Shown in pieces: positions 22,912-35,209 of a stretch of DNA of 64,000 nucleotides. Position 1 is the first letter of the stretch. The number at the start of each line of letters is the position of its first letter. The notes beneath the pieces are model-generated. The model worked only from the letters and a program-made list of their open reading frames with translations. It was not told the origin of the DNA and searched no databases. The stretch spans positions 55,001-119,000 of the forward strand of contig MCFG01000168.1 in assembly GCA_002104895.1 (NCBI GenBank), read 5' to 3'. Both the position numbers and the translations under genes were made by a program. This DNA comes from Anaeromyces robustus (taxonomy: Eukaryota; Neocallimastigomycota; Neocallimastigomycetes; Neocallimastigales; Neocallimastigaceae).

Positions 22912-25900
22912 TCAATAATAACTATCCGTGGGTGTAGGTTCAATGGTACTAGTAATAGTTTCTATATTTATGGAAGTAAAATCATCAAATATATTTTCTT
23001 TTTCTTTTTCTTTTTCTATTTCTATTGTTTCCAAGTATTCTTGAACACCATCCTCAATAATTTTTGGACAATTTTCATTATAATAATTCCATTGTTCATC
23101 AAATTTACTAATGATACCATAGGTTTGATATCTTTCTGCTATAAGACATTCTGGAATATTCTTATATGGATTTTCATAAAAGTTTTGACAATATTCTTCA
23201 TTAAATAATAAACAATGATAATATTTATCATCCGGGGTATCCTCTTCTCCAAATATACAAATATCATAATCATTAGTAAGTATATTATTGGTACATTTTT
23301 CAATCACTTCTTCCTTAGTGAAATTACATAAATAATTATTAAGAAGGTATCTTTCTTTATTTTTATTTATTAAAGATTCAATTTTATCATTATTATGATT
23401 ACCATTATTATTATCATTACCATTATTATTATCATTATTATTATAATATTTGGCTAATTCACAAATACCTATACTTTCAGAGGATAAAGAATAATTTTCT
23501 TGACATTGATCAGATTTAAATCTTTCACAACGTTGAGAAATTTCTTCTTCTGTCATTTCTGGATGATAATCAAAAAGACAAGAATTATCATTAATTTGTA
23601 ATTCCATTTCACAATCGGAATTAATTTTTTCTTTCATTTCATCATTAATATTATTAGTTTCACAAATATTTTGATAGTGAAGAATGGTTTCTTCCATATT
23701 ATTTAATACTTCAAATTTGTTGTCCGATTCCATAGACATAGCATAGGATTGACAAAGTGGAATATAATGATTTTCATCCTTATAAAAAGTTTGACATTTT
23801 TCAGATTTAAAACGTGAACAATTATCTATAAATTCTTCATTCGAAGTAGAATTAGTAAAAGTAAGGAAACATTCCTCATATTCTTTCATTCTTTCAGAAC
23901 ATAATGGTTTTTGATTTTCATAAATTTTTTCACAAAAATTAACAAAAACTTTTTCATTCACTTCACTAACAAAACGTTCTCTAGAATAAACATCTAAATA
24001 TCCCATATTTCTTGCAAGAGAACAAGAAGGATAAGTCAACATAATTTCTTCTGCTCTGGCACGATAATCCATACAATAATCTGTTTTAAAATCAATACAA
24101 AGTTTTAATAAATTTCTTATCATATCTTCACCTAAAGAATTGATATCTAATACTTTTTCTTCATTTTCATTTTCATTTTCATTTTCATTTTCATTTTCAT
24201 CATCATCATCATCACCATAATAATAATAATAATCATCCTCATTTTCTCCTTCTAATTCACTAATAAGATCACGTATATCATCATCAATTAAACATTTTCT
24301 ATAACTGGATACTTCTTCTGCACATTTATCAAGATATTTTGAACGAATATTTCTAAAACAAATATCTGAATATTTAGTATATTTTTGTAAATCCATAGTA
24401 TTAATAAATCCAAAATCTTTAAATTGTTTAGCGATACCACACATACTAGGAGTATCAAAAAAATATAATTTATGATAATTGATACGTTCGAAAAAATTAT
24501 AACATTCATGTTCTCTAAATTTTAAACAATAATAAAAATCGGATTCATTTAATTCATCCGATAATTCATAGAGACATCTTTCATGATTTTTTATATCTGC
24601 TTCACATTCAGTAATGGCAGCTTCCTTAGTAATACAAAAACCATAATCACTTTGACAACCATTTTCAATTAAACATTTTTCACCTGGATTATTTAATAAG
24701 GAAATACATTTACCTTCTTTACTACAACATCCATCAGAACATTTAGAATGATTTACGGATCCCACTCCACATTCCATAAGACCATTATCGGAAGGGGAAT
24801 AAATTTCACTTTTACCATTATTAACAAATCGATTTGGAGTATCACTAGAACCTAAATCTTCAATAGTCCCTTTATTGGAAAGACCAATTAAAGTTTTTCT
24901 CATAGATTCATTATCAAATTCATATTCTGGATTTTCAGCCATAATAGAAGCAGCAACACCTGCTACTAATGGGGTTGAAAAGGAAGTTCCTTCAGCATCA
25001 ACACCAAGATTTCTACTAGGATAGGATAAAGCAGCCGCAGTGACATATCCTGGGGCAAATATATCAACACAATCACCAAAATTTGAATAATATTCTTTTC
25101 CATAACCTTCCGATTTAGAATATGCGAAAGCAGCACCCACCGCAATGGCTTTACGATATCCAGTAAAAGCATAAAAATCTTTACTTTCAGGTGGAGCACA
25201 ACAATTTTCATTTTCATTACCAGCGGATACAAAAATAATAAATCCTTTATTAATTAATTCGGAAAGTTTATCATCATCAGATTTACGATAAAATGATTTA
25301 GTACCAAAAGATATATTAATAATAGTTTTATGAGGTTTTGCATTTAATAAAATGAAATCAAAAGCTCTTAAAGTACCAATAATAGATAAATCAGAAGCAA
25401 TGGAATGAATATTTGCTTTTTTAGCAACTCCATAAATTTGTCCAGCAGCTACTGAAGCTACTCGAATACCATGATAAGGATTGATATAAGAACTATCCGT
25501 TTCAGGAAAATCTCCATAACATATATCTTTTTCATATTCATTGGTTAATCTTAATTCATCATTACTTACAACAGCATCACAAGTTACCGTACGTTCATCT
25601 TCAGTTCCTTCATAAGTATCAAAATCTTCATGATTGGTAATTAAACCAGTATCAATAATATAAATATCAATACCTTTTCCTGCACTTACTGGATAACGGA
25701 ATATACGATCATAATCTTTTTCGGTATCATCGGCATGAGAAAGTACAGTTAATTGATTTGGATAAAAATTAATATATTGTGTAGCAATATCAGTTTCATT
25801 ATTTTTCTTTTTAACAATTTCATAATCAAAATCTTCTTTTGGAACACTATCATGTAATTGATAGGTGACTGATTTTTCACAATATATAACATTTGGTAAA

Positions 25901-26406
25901 TGACGAACAATTTCAGCGGTTTCCTCTGAAAGATATACATTAATAGCATAATAATTTTTAATTGGACAAATATGATTCACTAATTTAGATTTAATTGGAA
26001 TATATTCAATATCTGAATCGGTTGAATTAAAATAATTAGAATTAGACTGTTCAATAGAACGTTTTAAATGATTATTTTTACGAGGATTTATGAATAAGTA
26101 TTGAGTACGTTTATCACCACGTTTTCTTAAAGGATTTGTTTCTAATTCTTCTAATTTTTGATCTTGTTTTCCATTATCTAAGGTATATGATTCTTTATTA
26201 TCTTCAATAATATCATAAATATCATTCATTCTATCATTAACCAATTTTTCAATTTGTAACTGAACTTCTTGACTTTCATCATCAAAAGTTTTATCAGATT
26301 CTTTTCTTAAAATTGAAACAATATAATGAGCATTTTCAGAATATACTACATCAATAAAATAGTTAAATAATATAACTATTGTTAATAAGAAGCAATAATT
26401 ATTCAT
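22912..26406 (-). CDS. Secreted subtilisin-like (S8) protease with hevein-like module, paralogue 2
   Basis: Intronless, 1164 residues. Signal peptide 1-23, propeptide to about 185, S8 domain about 245-535. Triad Asp252 (IIDTG), His312 (NPYHGIRVASV), Ser475 (GTSFSTP); oxyanion Asn397 (VSAGNE). Residues 546-591 form the CBM18-like module (GCCSKEGKC, GCQSDYGFC). Cysteine-rich repeats follow. One is interrupted by an acidic run DDDDDENENENENENE at about 745-765, coded by a hexanucleotide microsatellite. The C-terminus is a short Thr/Pro tail (STIEPTPTDSYY). The pre-pro region is nearly identical to paralogue 3, so these two are the closest pair. Confidence 0.93.
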   Translation of the reverse strand: MNNYCFLLTIVILFNYFIDVVYSENAHYIVSILRKESDKTFDDESQEVQLQIEKLVNDRMNDIYDIIEDNKESYTLDNGKQDQKLEELETNPLRKRGDKRTQYLFINPRKNNHLKRSIEQSNSNYFNSTDSDIEYIPIKSKLVNHICPIKNYYAINVYLSEETAEIVRHLPNVIYCEKSVTYQLHDSVPKEDFDYEIVKKKNNETDIATQYINFYPNQLTVLSHADDTEKDYDRIFRYPVSAGKGIDIYIIDTGLITNHEDFDTYEGTEDERTVTCDAVVSNDELRLTNEYEKDICYGDFPETDSSYINPYHGIRVASVAAGQIYGVAKKANIHSIASDLSIIGTLRAFDFILLNAKPHKTIINISFGTKSFYRKSDDDKLSELINKGFIIFVSAGNENENCCAPPESKDFYAFTGYRKAIAVGAAFAYSKSEGYGKEYYSNFGDCVDIFAPGYVTAAALSYPSRNLGVDAEGTSFSTPLVAGVAASIMAENPEYEFDNESMRKTLIGLSNKGTIEDLGSSDTPNRFVNNGKSEIYSPSDNGLMECGVGSVNHSKCSDGCCSKEGKCISLLNNPGEKCLIENGCQSDYGFCITKEAAITECEADIKNHERCLYELSDELNESDFYYCLKFREHECYNFFERINYHKLYFFDTPSMCGIAKQFKDFGFINTMDLQKYTKYSDICFRNIRSKYLDKCAEEVSSYRKCLIDDDIRDLISELEGENEDDYYYYYGDDDDDENENENENENENEEKVLDINSLGEDMIRNLLKLCIDFKTDYCMDYRARAEEIMLTYPSCSLARNMGYLDVYSRERFVSEVNEKVFVNFCEKIYENQKPLCSERMKEYEECFLTFTNSTSNEEFIDNCSRFKSEKCQTFYKDENHYIPLCQSYAMSMESDNKFEVLNNMEETILHYQNICETNNINDEMKEKINSDCEMELQINDNSCLFDYHPEMTEEEISQRCERFKSDQCQENYSLSSESIGICELAKYYNNNDNNNGNDNNNGNHNNDKIESLINKNKERYLLNNYLCNFTKEEVIEKCTNNILTNDYDICIFGEEDTPDDKYYHCLLFNEEYCQNFYENPYKNIPECLIAERYQTYGIISKFDEQWNYYNENCPKIIEDGVQEYLETIEIEKEKEKENIFDDFTSINIETITSTIEPTPTDSYY
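24155..24213. repeat. Coding (ATTTTC)n and (ATC)n microsatellite
   Basis: Encodes the Glu-Asn and poly-Asp runs inside paralogue 2 and is absent from the other three paralogues, so it is a lineage-specific expansion inside the Cys-repeat region. Confidence 0.9.
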
Positions 26407-29400
26407 TTTTGTTATAAATATACATAAAAAAAAAATAATTAAATATTTATATTTATATTATATTATTATATTAATGTATTTAATATATAACAATAATTAT
26501 TGTTTTTTTTTTTTTTCTTTAATCTATTAATATTAATATATTATTTATTGGATATTTAAGTTATTTATTGATTGATATTTAAGTTAGTTAATTATTTAAT
26601 TATTTATTTAATTAATTATTTATTTATTTATTTCCTTTTTTATAAATTTCTTTTTTTTTTTTTTTATTATTTATTAAAATAAATAAAATAAATAAAATCA
26701 ATTTATTTACTTATTTATTATTTTCTTTTTTTTTTTTTTTTTTTTTTTTTATTATTTGATCAAAAAAATATTTATGAGATTTTTGTTTATTTAAATATAT
26801 TTTATTATAATTTCTTTTTAAGATTTTTCTATATACATGTACTTTTTTAATATTTTTAATTATTATTAAAAATTTATCAAATATTGAAAAAAAAATTTTT
26901 TTATGGAAATCAATAATAAAAATTTAATATAACAAAGATTTTAATTGGATGATAGCACATATAATTAATTACATCATAAAATGGATGATGTACAAAACTT
27001 TAATCCTTATGAAAAATCTTTTTAAAAAAGATTTTGATTTTTTTTTTTAGTTAAATTAATTATATAACAAAAAGCCCTTTTTTTTAAAAAAAAAATAATA
27101 ATAATAATAATAATTAATAAATAATTTAATAATTAATAATTTAATAATAATAAATAATAATAATAATTTTTTTTTTAATTTATGCTTTACTATTATAAAC
27201 CTTCATATTAATAAATATTAATAAATATTATTAAATATATTAAAATTAATAAAGACATTTTTGAGGAGATTTAATATATACATTTTTAGTATAAAATTTT
27301 TGTTTGTTAAATTTTTTGTTATTTTTTGTTAAAATTAAAATTAAAATAAAGATTAAAATTTAAATTAAAACAAGAAAAAAACTAACAAGAAATATAAAAA
27401 TAATTTTGTATCAAAAAAATTTATATAAAAAAAAAAAAAACATTTTTATTATTATTTATTTATTTATTTATTATTATTTATTTATTTATTTATTTATTGT
27501 TTATTGTTTATTAAATTTATTATTTAAATTTAATTTTAATTTTAATTTTTTCTTTGAATATTATTGTTAAAAATGTTTATAATTCATAGGCATTGTTTAT
27601 AACAGAAAACTTCCACTTTTTCATAATTATAAACTTTCTTATATCAAAAAAAAAAAATTCATTTATTAAATGAAATTTTTATTAACAATTTTAGAAACAT
27701 TTTTAAATAATTTAATAATAATAAATTTATAATAACTTTGAACATAAAATAAAATAAATACAAAATAAATAAATAAATATATAAATAATTCATTAATTCA
27801 TTAAGTAATTAGATAATGTCTTAATTAAATCATTTTTAGTAATTTAAATAATAAATTTTCTTATTTTTGTTTATATTTTTATATAATTCATTATATATTT
27901 TATTTTACTTCACTTAATTATTTTGTTTATTTTTAATTTTTAATGATTAATAAACTAATTTTTTTAATAATCAGTCCTAATCTTTTCATATTCAGCTTTT
28001 CTTACTATTATGAATAATTATTAATAAAATAGAATAATACAAAATAAAAAAAAAAACATGGAACAAACTTACTTATAAAATAAAAAAAAGCCAATTTTTT
28101 TTATTGTTGCTTTTTTTTTATTGTTTTTTTATATTGTTTTTTTTTTTTTTTTTTTTGAATTTAATATATAAATGCTTTTTGATTATATTTTTCTTTATTT
28201 TTATTAATATTTTTGTTTGATTTTTTATAACTAAATAATTTATAATTTATAATATTTAATATTTAATATTTAATTTTATGGCTAAATTAATATGTACTTG
28301 ACAATAAAACAGAATTAATTATTTATTATTTATTTATATTAAATAATTAATAATTAATAATTAATATAAATAATTATAAGTATTATTATTTTTATTATCA
28401 TTTTGTTATTATTTATTATTTATTAATTAATAATTATTAATTATAAGTATTATTATTTATTTTTTGTTACCATTTATTATTTATTATTTACTATAATTTT
28501 GTTATTATTTATTTATTTATTTATTTATTATTTATTATTATTTATTGATTTATTTATTTATTATAATCTTTAATAAAAACATTTATTATTATCATAATGT
28601 ATTTGACCCACACTATTAATATTAATAATATTAATATTAGATTTAATAATTAATTGTGTTTTTTTTTTCTGTTTAATTTCTCTCCACACTTTTTCTGTTT
28701 AATTTACTCTCCACACATTTTCATTTACCTTCTAATACGTAATCATAAACTAAGCATAATAATGATTAATAATAATAATAATAGAATAAGAATATTTTTT
28801 ACATTTAAACTATAATTAACTATTTATTAATTTTTATCTAAAATAAATAAAATAATAAAAAAAAATTGATAACCAAAATTTAAAATTTAATATAATAATT
28901 ATTCCTTATATCTTGTATTTTTGTTAAGTAAAAAAAGTCTAATTTTTAATGTAAGATCTACATTAATTTATTCAGCTAATCAAAATCATTTTAATTTAAT
29001 CATGATTTATTTTAATTTTTTTTATTTTAATTTTATTTTTTATTTATTATTTATTTTATTTATTTTATTATTTATTTTGAAATTAAAATTTTATAATTTT
29101 TTTTGTTCTTATCATTTAAACATTTAATCTTAAACACTTTGTGTTGGATTTTCAATATGTAGCGATATACTATAAAATGAAAATTTTTTTTTGAAGCAAG
29201 CGTATATTCCATTTTTACGTCATTTAATTTTAATTTTTAATAATAATAATAATAAATTTTTTTTTATAATAAAATTTTTATCTTTTTTTTTAAAAAATTA
29301 TTAATATTATTTATATATATTTATATATATTATTATATATATTATTATATATATTTATATATATATTTTTAATTAAATAATATATTAAATTTCATTATTT

Positions 29401-31002
29401 ATTATTTATTTTATTTTATTTTATTTTATTTTATTTTTTTAATTTTTAACTATTATATTTAATTTAATTATATTTGACATTCTTAATATACTGGGGTTTA
29501 TATTATTTTATATTGAAATATATATTATAATATAATATTTATTATATTTATTAATATTATTTTAAATAAATCTTTTTATTTATTATATTTATTATCATAA
29601 TTTATTTACAATTATTATTGTACATTATTGTACAATTATTGTACCATTAATACATTAATAATAAAAGCTTTCTTAATATAATTATTAAATTTTAATTAAA
29701 AAAAATGTCAAAAAGATAAATAAAAACTTTATTATCAATACAGAAAAATTTTTTTATTTATCAATACAAATATCTTTTATGTTTTTTTTTTTTCCTTTTT
29801 ATAACAAGAAATTATTTTATTTTATTTAACAAATAACAATTATATTGTTAGAAATATAGTAAACAAGAAATAAACAAACAAATAAATAAACAAATAATAA
29901 ATAAATAAAAAAGTGAATAAGTAAATAAACAAGGTTAATTTTCTTTAGTTGTTATATATACATAAAATTATCATTAAATTTTCATTATAAAATATTTATA
30001 TACATTTTTTACTTTCAATAATTATTGTTTTTCTATTTTCTATTTTCTATTTTCTATTTTCTTTTTTCTATTTTCTATTTTGATAATTATTTCTCTTTTA
30101 TTATTAGTTATCAATTATTACTTATTTTTTGAAAAATACTAATTAAAATAACATCATTTTATGATTAGTATATTAAAATGTTATTCTGTTAAAAGCGTTG
30201 TTTATTACTTTTATTTAAAAACCTTAATTTTTATTAAGAATTCTATTATATATTTTAAAACTTTACTGAATTTAAAAAGATATTAAAAACACTTTTATGA
30301 AATATTATTGATAGAAAAAATGAAATAAATAAATTAAGATAAAAAAAATAATTTAATAAAATTAATAAAATAAAATTGATACTGAATAAAAAAATTCAAT
30401 TAAATCATTGATACTGGGTTGTTATTTTTAATTAAAAAAAAAAAGAATTTACTAAATAATAAATAAATAATAAATAATAAATAAATAAATAATAAATGAA
30501 TAATAAAAACTAAAAAAAAAAAAAAAGAGGAGTGATAAAAAAGGAAAAAAAATTTATATTTATATTATTATCAATAATAACTTTTAATTACACGAAAAAT
30601 AATTTATATTTTATTACATGTATAAATTAATAAACGAATAGATGAATTAATAATTAAATAAATAATATACAAATAAATAAATGAATAAATAAATAAATAA
30701 TAAAAATTTTTATTTTTTGATAATCCGTTTTTTTTAAAAAAGTATTTTAATTATCCACTATAAAAATTCTTTTTTCCATATATTATTTTTTATCTTTTAA
30801 AAAAAAATTTTTTTTTGAAACTTTATTTATTAATGATTTTTCTTTAATAAAAATTATTAATATTTATTATAATATATTAGTTTATATTTTGTAATATATT
30901 AAATAAATTGTTACTTATCATTTTTATTATATATTTTAAATTTATCTCTTTTTTAAATTTTATCAATTATTTACACTATTATTAATTAAAATTTTAATAT
31001 CA

Positions 31003-31049
<47 letters not shown>

Positions 31050-31944
31050 ATTAATAAATAAATAAATAAATAGATAGATAAATATTAACCAAATAAATAA
31101 TAAATAAATAAAAATATTAAATAAATAGATAATAAATAATAACTATTTAATATTAAAAATTTTTATTACTTTATATATAAATAATTATATTGTTTTACAA
31201 TATTAATATATATAAAAGTATAAATCAATATATATAATAAATAATATTAATATATTAATATATATAAATAAAAAATGGTTTTTTAAATATTATAAACAAA
31301 TAAAATAAATAAGGAATAAAATAATAATAAAAGTTTTTTTTGATCTAAATTTAATTATAAATTATAATATTTTATTTTAATTTACTATCAATAATCATTT
31401 TATAAACTATGATTTAATATATAACATGATAATATATAACATTATATTTTAATATATTATAGAAAAGTCTGGTTTAATACATATTTCAATATTACTTTCA
31501 TAATCATTAATCTTGTATTAATTCTATAAATTGTGAATAATCAAAAAAAAAGTTAAAAAAAAAAGATTAAACTTAAAAATTTTAGTACTCTAATCAATGT
31601 TTATATATTTTTATAATTAGCTATAATAGAAAAAAAAAGTATATATATACAAGAGATTTTTCTTTCTTTTTTTTTTTTAACTTCATTAATTTCTTATAAT
31701 TACATAGTTTAATTATATAATAAAAACTATTAATATTTATCAAAAACAAAAATTTTGAATCAAATATTAAATATATAGATTAATAATCTTAATAAAACAT
31801 AAAAAAGAATAATAAATAAATCAATAAAATAATAATAATATAAATAAATAAATATAAAAAAAATATTTAAATAAAAATAAAATCAGTTTTTTTTTTTTAA
31901 TTTTTAATACACTACAATACAATAAAATATAATTAAAATCAAAA
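26407..31944. other. Gene-free A+T-rich spacer between protease 2 and asnA
   Basis: 5.5 kb without a supportable gene. A 68-residue plus ORF at 28921-29127 is of low complexity and not called. It holds a 26-base tandem duplication at 28666-28716 and (AAAT)n near 31005-31050. Confidence 0.7.
28666..28716. repeat. 26-bp tandem duplication
   Basis: Two adjacent copies of TTTCTGTTTAATTT..TCTCCACAC with small differences. The CTCCACAC core stands out from the A/T background. Confidence 0.85.
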
Positions 31945-32979
31945 ATGCTTATTATTCCAGATAACTACGAACCAACTATTAACCCAGAACTTTCTGAAGA
32001 TGCTCTTAAACTTATTAAAGATCATTTCCAGAAAGATTTCTCTACCGCTCTTCGTTTACGTAGAGTAACTGATCCACTTTTCCTTGCTGCTGGTACTGGT
32101 ATTAATGATAATTTAAATGGTATTGAACGTCCAGTTACTTTTGGTATTAAATGTATGAATGATAAAAAATGTGAAATTGTTCATTCTTTAGCTAAATGGA
32201 AAAGAATGAAATTAGGAGCTTATAATATTGTACCAGGTTATGGTATTTATACGGATATGAATGCTTTACGTCCAGATGAAGAAGAATTAGATAATCTTCA
32301 TTCTATTTATGTTGATCAATGGGATTGGGAACGTACTATTAAACCAGAAGATCGTAATTTAAAATTTTTAAAAAAAACCGTTAAAAAAATTTATGGGGTT
32401 TTAAAGGATACCGAAGAATTTGTTTATCAACGTTTCCCACATATTAAACCTATTCTTCCAGATTCTATTACTTTTATTCAATCTGAAGATTTATTAAAAG
32501 AATACCCAGATTTAACACCATTTGAAAGAGAAAATAAAGCTGCTGAAAAATATGGTGCTATTTTTGTTATTGGTATTGGTGGTAAATTAAGTAATGGTAA
32601 AATACATGATGGTCGTTCCCCAGATTATGATGATTGGAGTACTGAAACTGAACCAGGTTATTATGGTTTAAATGGAGATATTATTGTATGGAATCCAATT
32701 CTTGGTCGTTCCTTCGAAATTTCTTCTATGGGTATACGTGTTGATAAAGAAGCTTTACTTCGTCAACTTGAAATTACAGGTACTATGGATAGAGTTAATT
32801 TACAATTTCATAAAGCTATTCTTGAAGATAAAATTCCACTTTCTATTGGTGGTGGTATTGGTCAAAGTCGTCTTTGTATGTTCTTCCTTCGTATGGCTCA
32901 TATTGGTGAATCTCAATCAAGTGTTTGGCCAGATGAAATGATTAAAGAATGTGCTGAACATAACATTATCTTAAAATAA
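31945..32979 (+). CDS. asnA: Aspartate--ammonia ligase (asparagine synthetase A)
   Basis: Intronless, 344 residues, close to the length of bacterial AsnA (about 330). The enzyme makes asparagine from aspartate, ammonia and ATP, giving AMP and PPi, and has a class II aminoacyl-tRNA-synthetase-like fold. Family blocks are clear: VHSLAKWKR, ALRPDE, SIYVDQWDWER, GAIFVIGIGGKLS, PDYDDWST, GLNGDIIVWNP, FEISSMGIRVD and SIGGGIGQSRLCM. Fungi normally use the glutamine-dependent AsnB type; AsnA is mainly prokaryotic, so bacterial transfer is likely, and ammonia is plentiful in the rumen. The start Met is preceded by AAAA, usual for this genome. The 5' part is relatively rich in G+C (28 of 60 bases in 32041-32100), with CGT and GGT codons typical of strong expression. 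It lies on the strand opposite to the proteases between which it sits. Confidence 0.96.
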   Translation: MLIIPDNYEPTINPELSEDALKLIKDHFQKDFSTALRLRRVTDPLFLAAGTGINDNLNGIERPVTFGIKCMNDKKCEIVHSLAKWKRMKLGAYNIVPGYGIYTDMNALRPDEEELDNLHSIYVDQWDWERTIKPEDRNLKFLKKTVKKIYGVLKDTEEFVYQRFPHIKPILPDSITFIQSEDLLKEYPDLTPFERENKAAEKYGAIFVIGIGGKLSNGKIHDGRSPDYDDWSTETEPGYYGLNGDIIVWNPILGRSFEISSMGIRVDKEALLRQLEITGTMDRVNLQFHKAILEDKIPLSIGGGIGQSRLCMFFLRMAHIGESQSSVWPDEMIKECAEHNIILK

Positions 32980-34787
32980 AATAAAATAAGCATTATAATT
33001 ATTTTATTATGAATAGGGAACATATGTATAATAATAAATAATAAACCATAATCATAATAATAATAATCATAATAATAATAATAAGAATAATATAATACTA
33101 CCAACTTATTTAATTAAAATTAGTACAAATTAAACACAAAAAAAAAAAAAAAAAAAAAAAAAATAATAATAATAATAATACTATTATATTATAAAAAAAA
33201 TAATGTTTTATACTAAATAATAATAATATAATAATCTCCCTTTTTTTTTTTTAAATTATCTTTTGAAATTTATTATATAACTATTAATTTTATTTAAATA
33301 CTTATAAATCAGTTTATAATAAAAAAAAAACTATATATAATATTTTTTTTTAAATAAATAAATAAATATAATTACCTTTAAATCAATGTATTAAAGAAAC
33401 AATAATTTTTTTTTAAAAAATATTAAAAGTTATTTTAATAGTTAAATAATAATAATAATAATTTATTAAAAAAAAAAAAAAGCTTTGTTATATAGTTCTT
33501 TTTTGTAATATTTATTAAATAATAATGGCAATTAATAAAAAAAATATATATTTTTTTTAAATGTAATATTTTTTAATAATAAATATTAATAATATAATTC
33601 ATAAATAAAAATCTAGAAATAATAATTAATTTAAAAAAAAAAAATAAAAAAAAAAAAAAAAGAAAGTGTGTATTTAAACTTACTGATGTGTTTTTTAATG
33701 ATTTTCTTTAAATTTTTAATTTTAAATATTTATTAATAATAATTTTATTTTTTATTATTAAAGAAATTATAAATAAAAATATTATTATGAGAGATAAAAC
33801 TATTTTATATAAATTATATTATATTATATTATATTATATTATATTATATAAAAATAAATATATAAATTATAATAAATATAATAAATATATAAAGTAACAA
33901 AAAAAAATTTTTTTTTATATTATTTAATTAGTGTATTCTTTATTATAATTTGTATATTAAAAATTGTTATCTTTTTAATTATGAATATTTAAATATTATT
34001 ATATAGAATAATAATAATAATAATAATAATAATTATAATGGATTTACAATGAAAGTAAAATTAACAAGTATATTACAATAAATATTAAATGATATAAAAT
34101 TTAATTTTAATTAAATAAACCATATCTTTTAAGAAATTTATTTATTAATTCTATTTGTCTATCTGTCTGTCTGATGTATATTTCTATTCATTTCACTTTT
34201 TATTTTTTATAAATTAATTACCATTTTTTTTACCATTTAAAAGTTAATAATTATAAAAATTAGTTTTAAAAGTTATTTACTATTTGCTCTTTATATTAAT
34301 AAATGAATTATATAATTATAATTATATAATAAATGAATTATATAATTATAATTATATAATAAATGAATTATATAAATTATATATGGACTTAAAATGGAAT
34401 AGAAATAAAATTGAATTAAATAACATTATTAAAGTATATATATTTCTCAGGAAAGAGGATTTTGCCAGATAAAGAAAAAAAAATTATTAAAGAAATTATA
34501 CTATTATCACTAATAAAAAAGAAATATTAATACATAAAAGATTTTTTTTTTTTTTATTTATATTAAAATAGCTTATAACATGTTAATTTTTTTTTTTTTT
34601 TTTCACTACTATTTTGATAATTGTTACTTAAATTTCATGACCATATATGACCATAAATTTTTATTTTTATTTTTTTTTTTTTTAGAAGTTTAATAATTTA
34701 TTTTTTGTAATAATAATTAATAATAATAATTTATATATATAAATTGTATAATTTAAGAATAAAATTATAATTATAAACACAGAAAAG

Positions 34788-34821
<34 letters not shown>

Positions 34822-35209
34822 TATATTTTCAAATTATTTTTTATTTATTTATTTATTTAATCCTTTTTTTTTTTTTTTTTACTCATTTTGATTAAATTAT
34901 TTTAAATTCTTTAATTATTAAATTTGTTTTACATATCATTTATTAATTTAAATATATTTTAGTATTTATTTTATTATATATAATCAATATATATATTCAT
35001 TTTTTTTTTCCTTCTTTTTTTTTTTGTTCTCATTTTTTCTTTCTTTCTTTTTTTATTCTTTTTTTTTTTTTTTTTTTTTTTAAAAAAAAAATAAAATAAA
35101 TAAAAAAAAAAAAGAATTATATATATATATATACATTATAAATTTTATATTTTATATTTTATATTTTTTTGTTTCTTTTTTTTTTATATTAATTTTTTTT
35201 TGAAAATGC
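32980..35209. other. Gene-free spacer between asnA and protease 3
   Basis: The 3' ends of asnA and protease 3 face each other across this region. It contains poly-A/T runs (33138-33163), an (ATTAT)n run near 33815-33846 and a 30-base minisatellite. No gene recognised. Confidence 0.7.
34300..34382. repeat. 30-bp minisatellite, about 2.7 copies
   Basis: Unit TAATAAATGAATTATATAAT plus TATAATTATA repeated in tandem. It produces a spurious plus-strand ORF with repeated NELYNYNYII. Confidence 0.9.

Noticed and set aside
28921-29127. 68-residue plus ORF
   Set aside because: Mostly Phe/Leu/Ile from TTTTATTT repeats; no protein-like segment beyond the first 25 residues.
34284-34472. 62-residue plus ORF with NELYNYNYII repeats
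   Set aside because: Created by the 30-base minisatellite.
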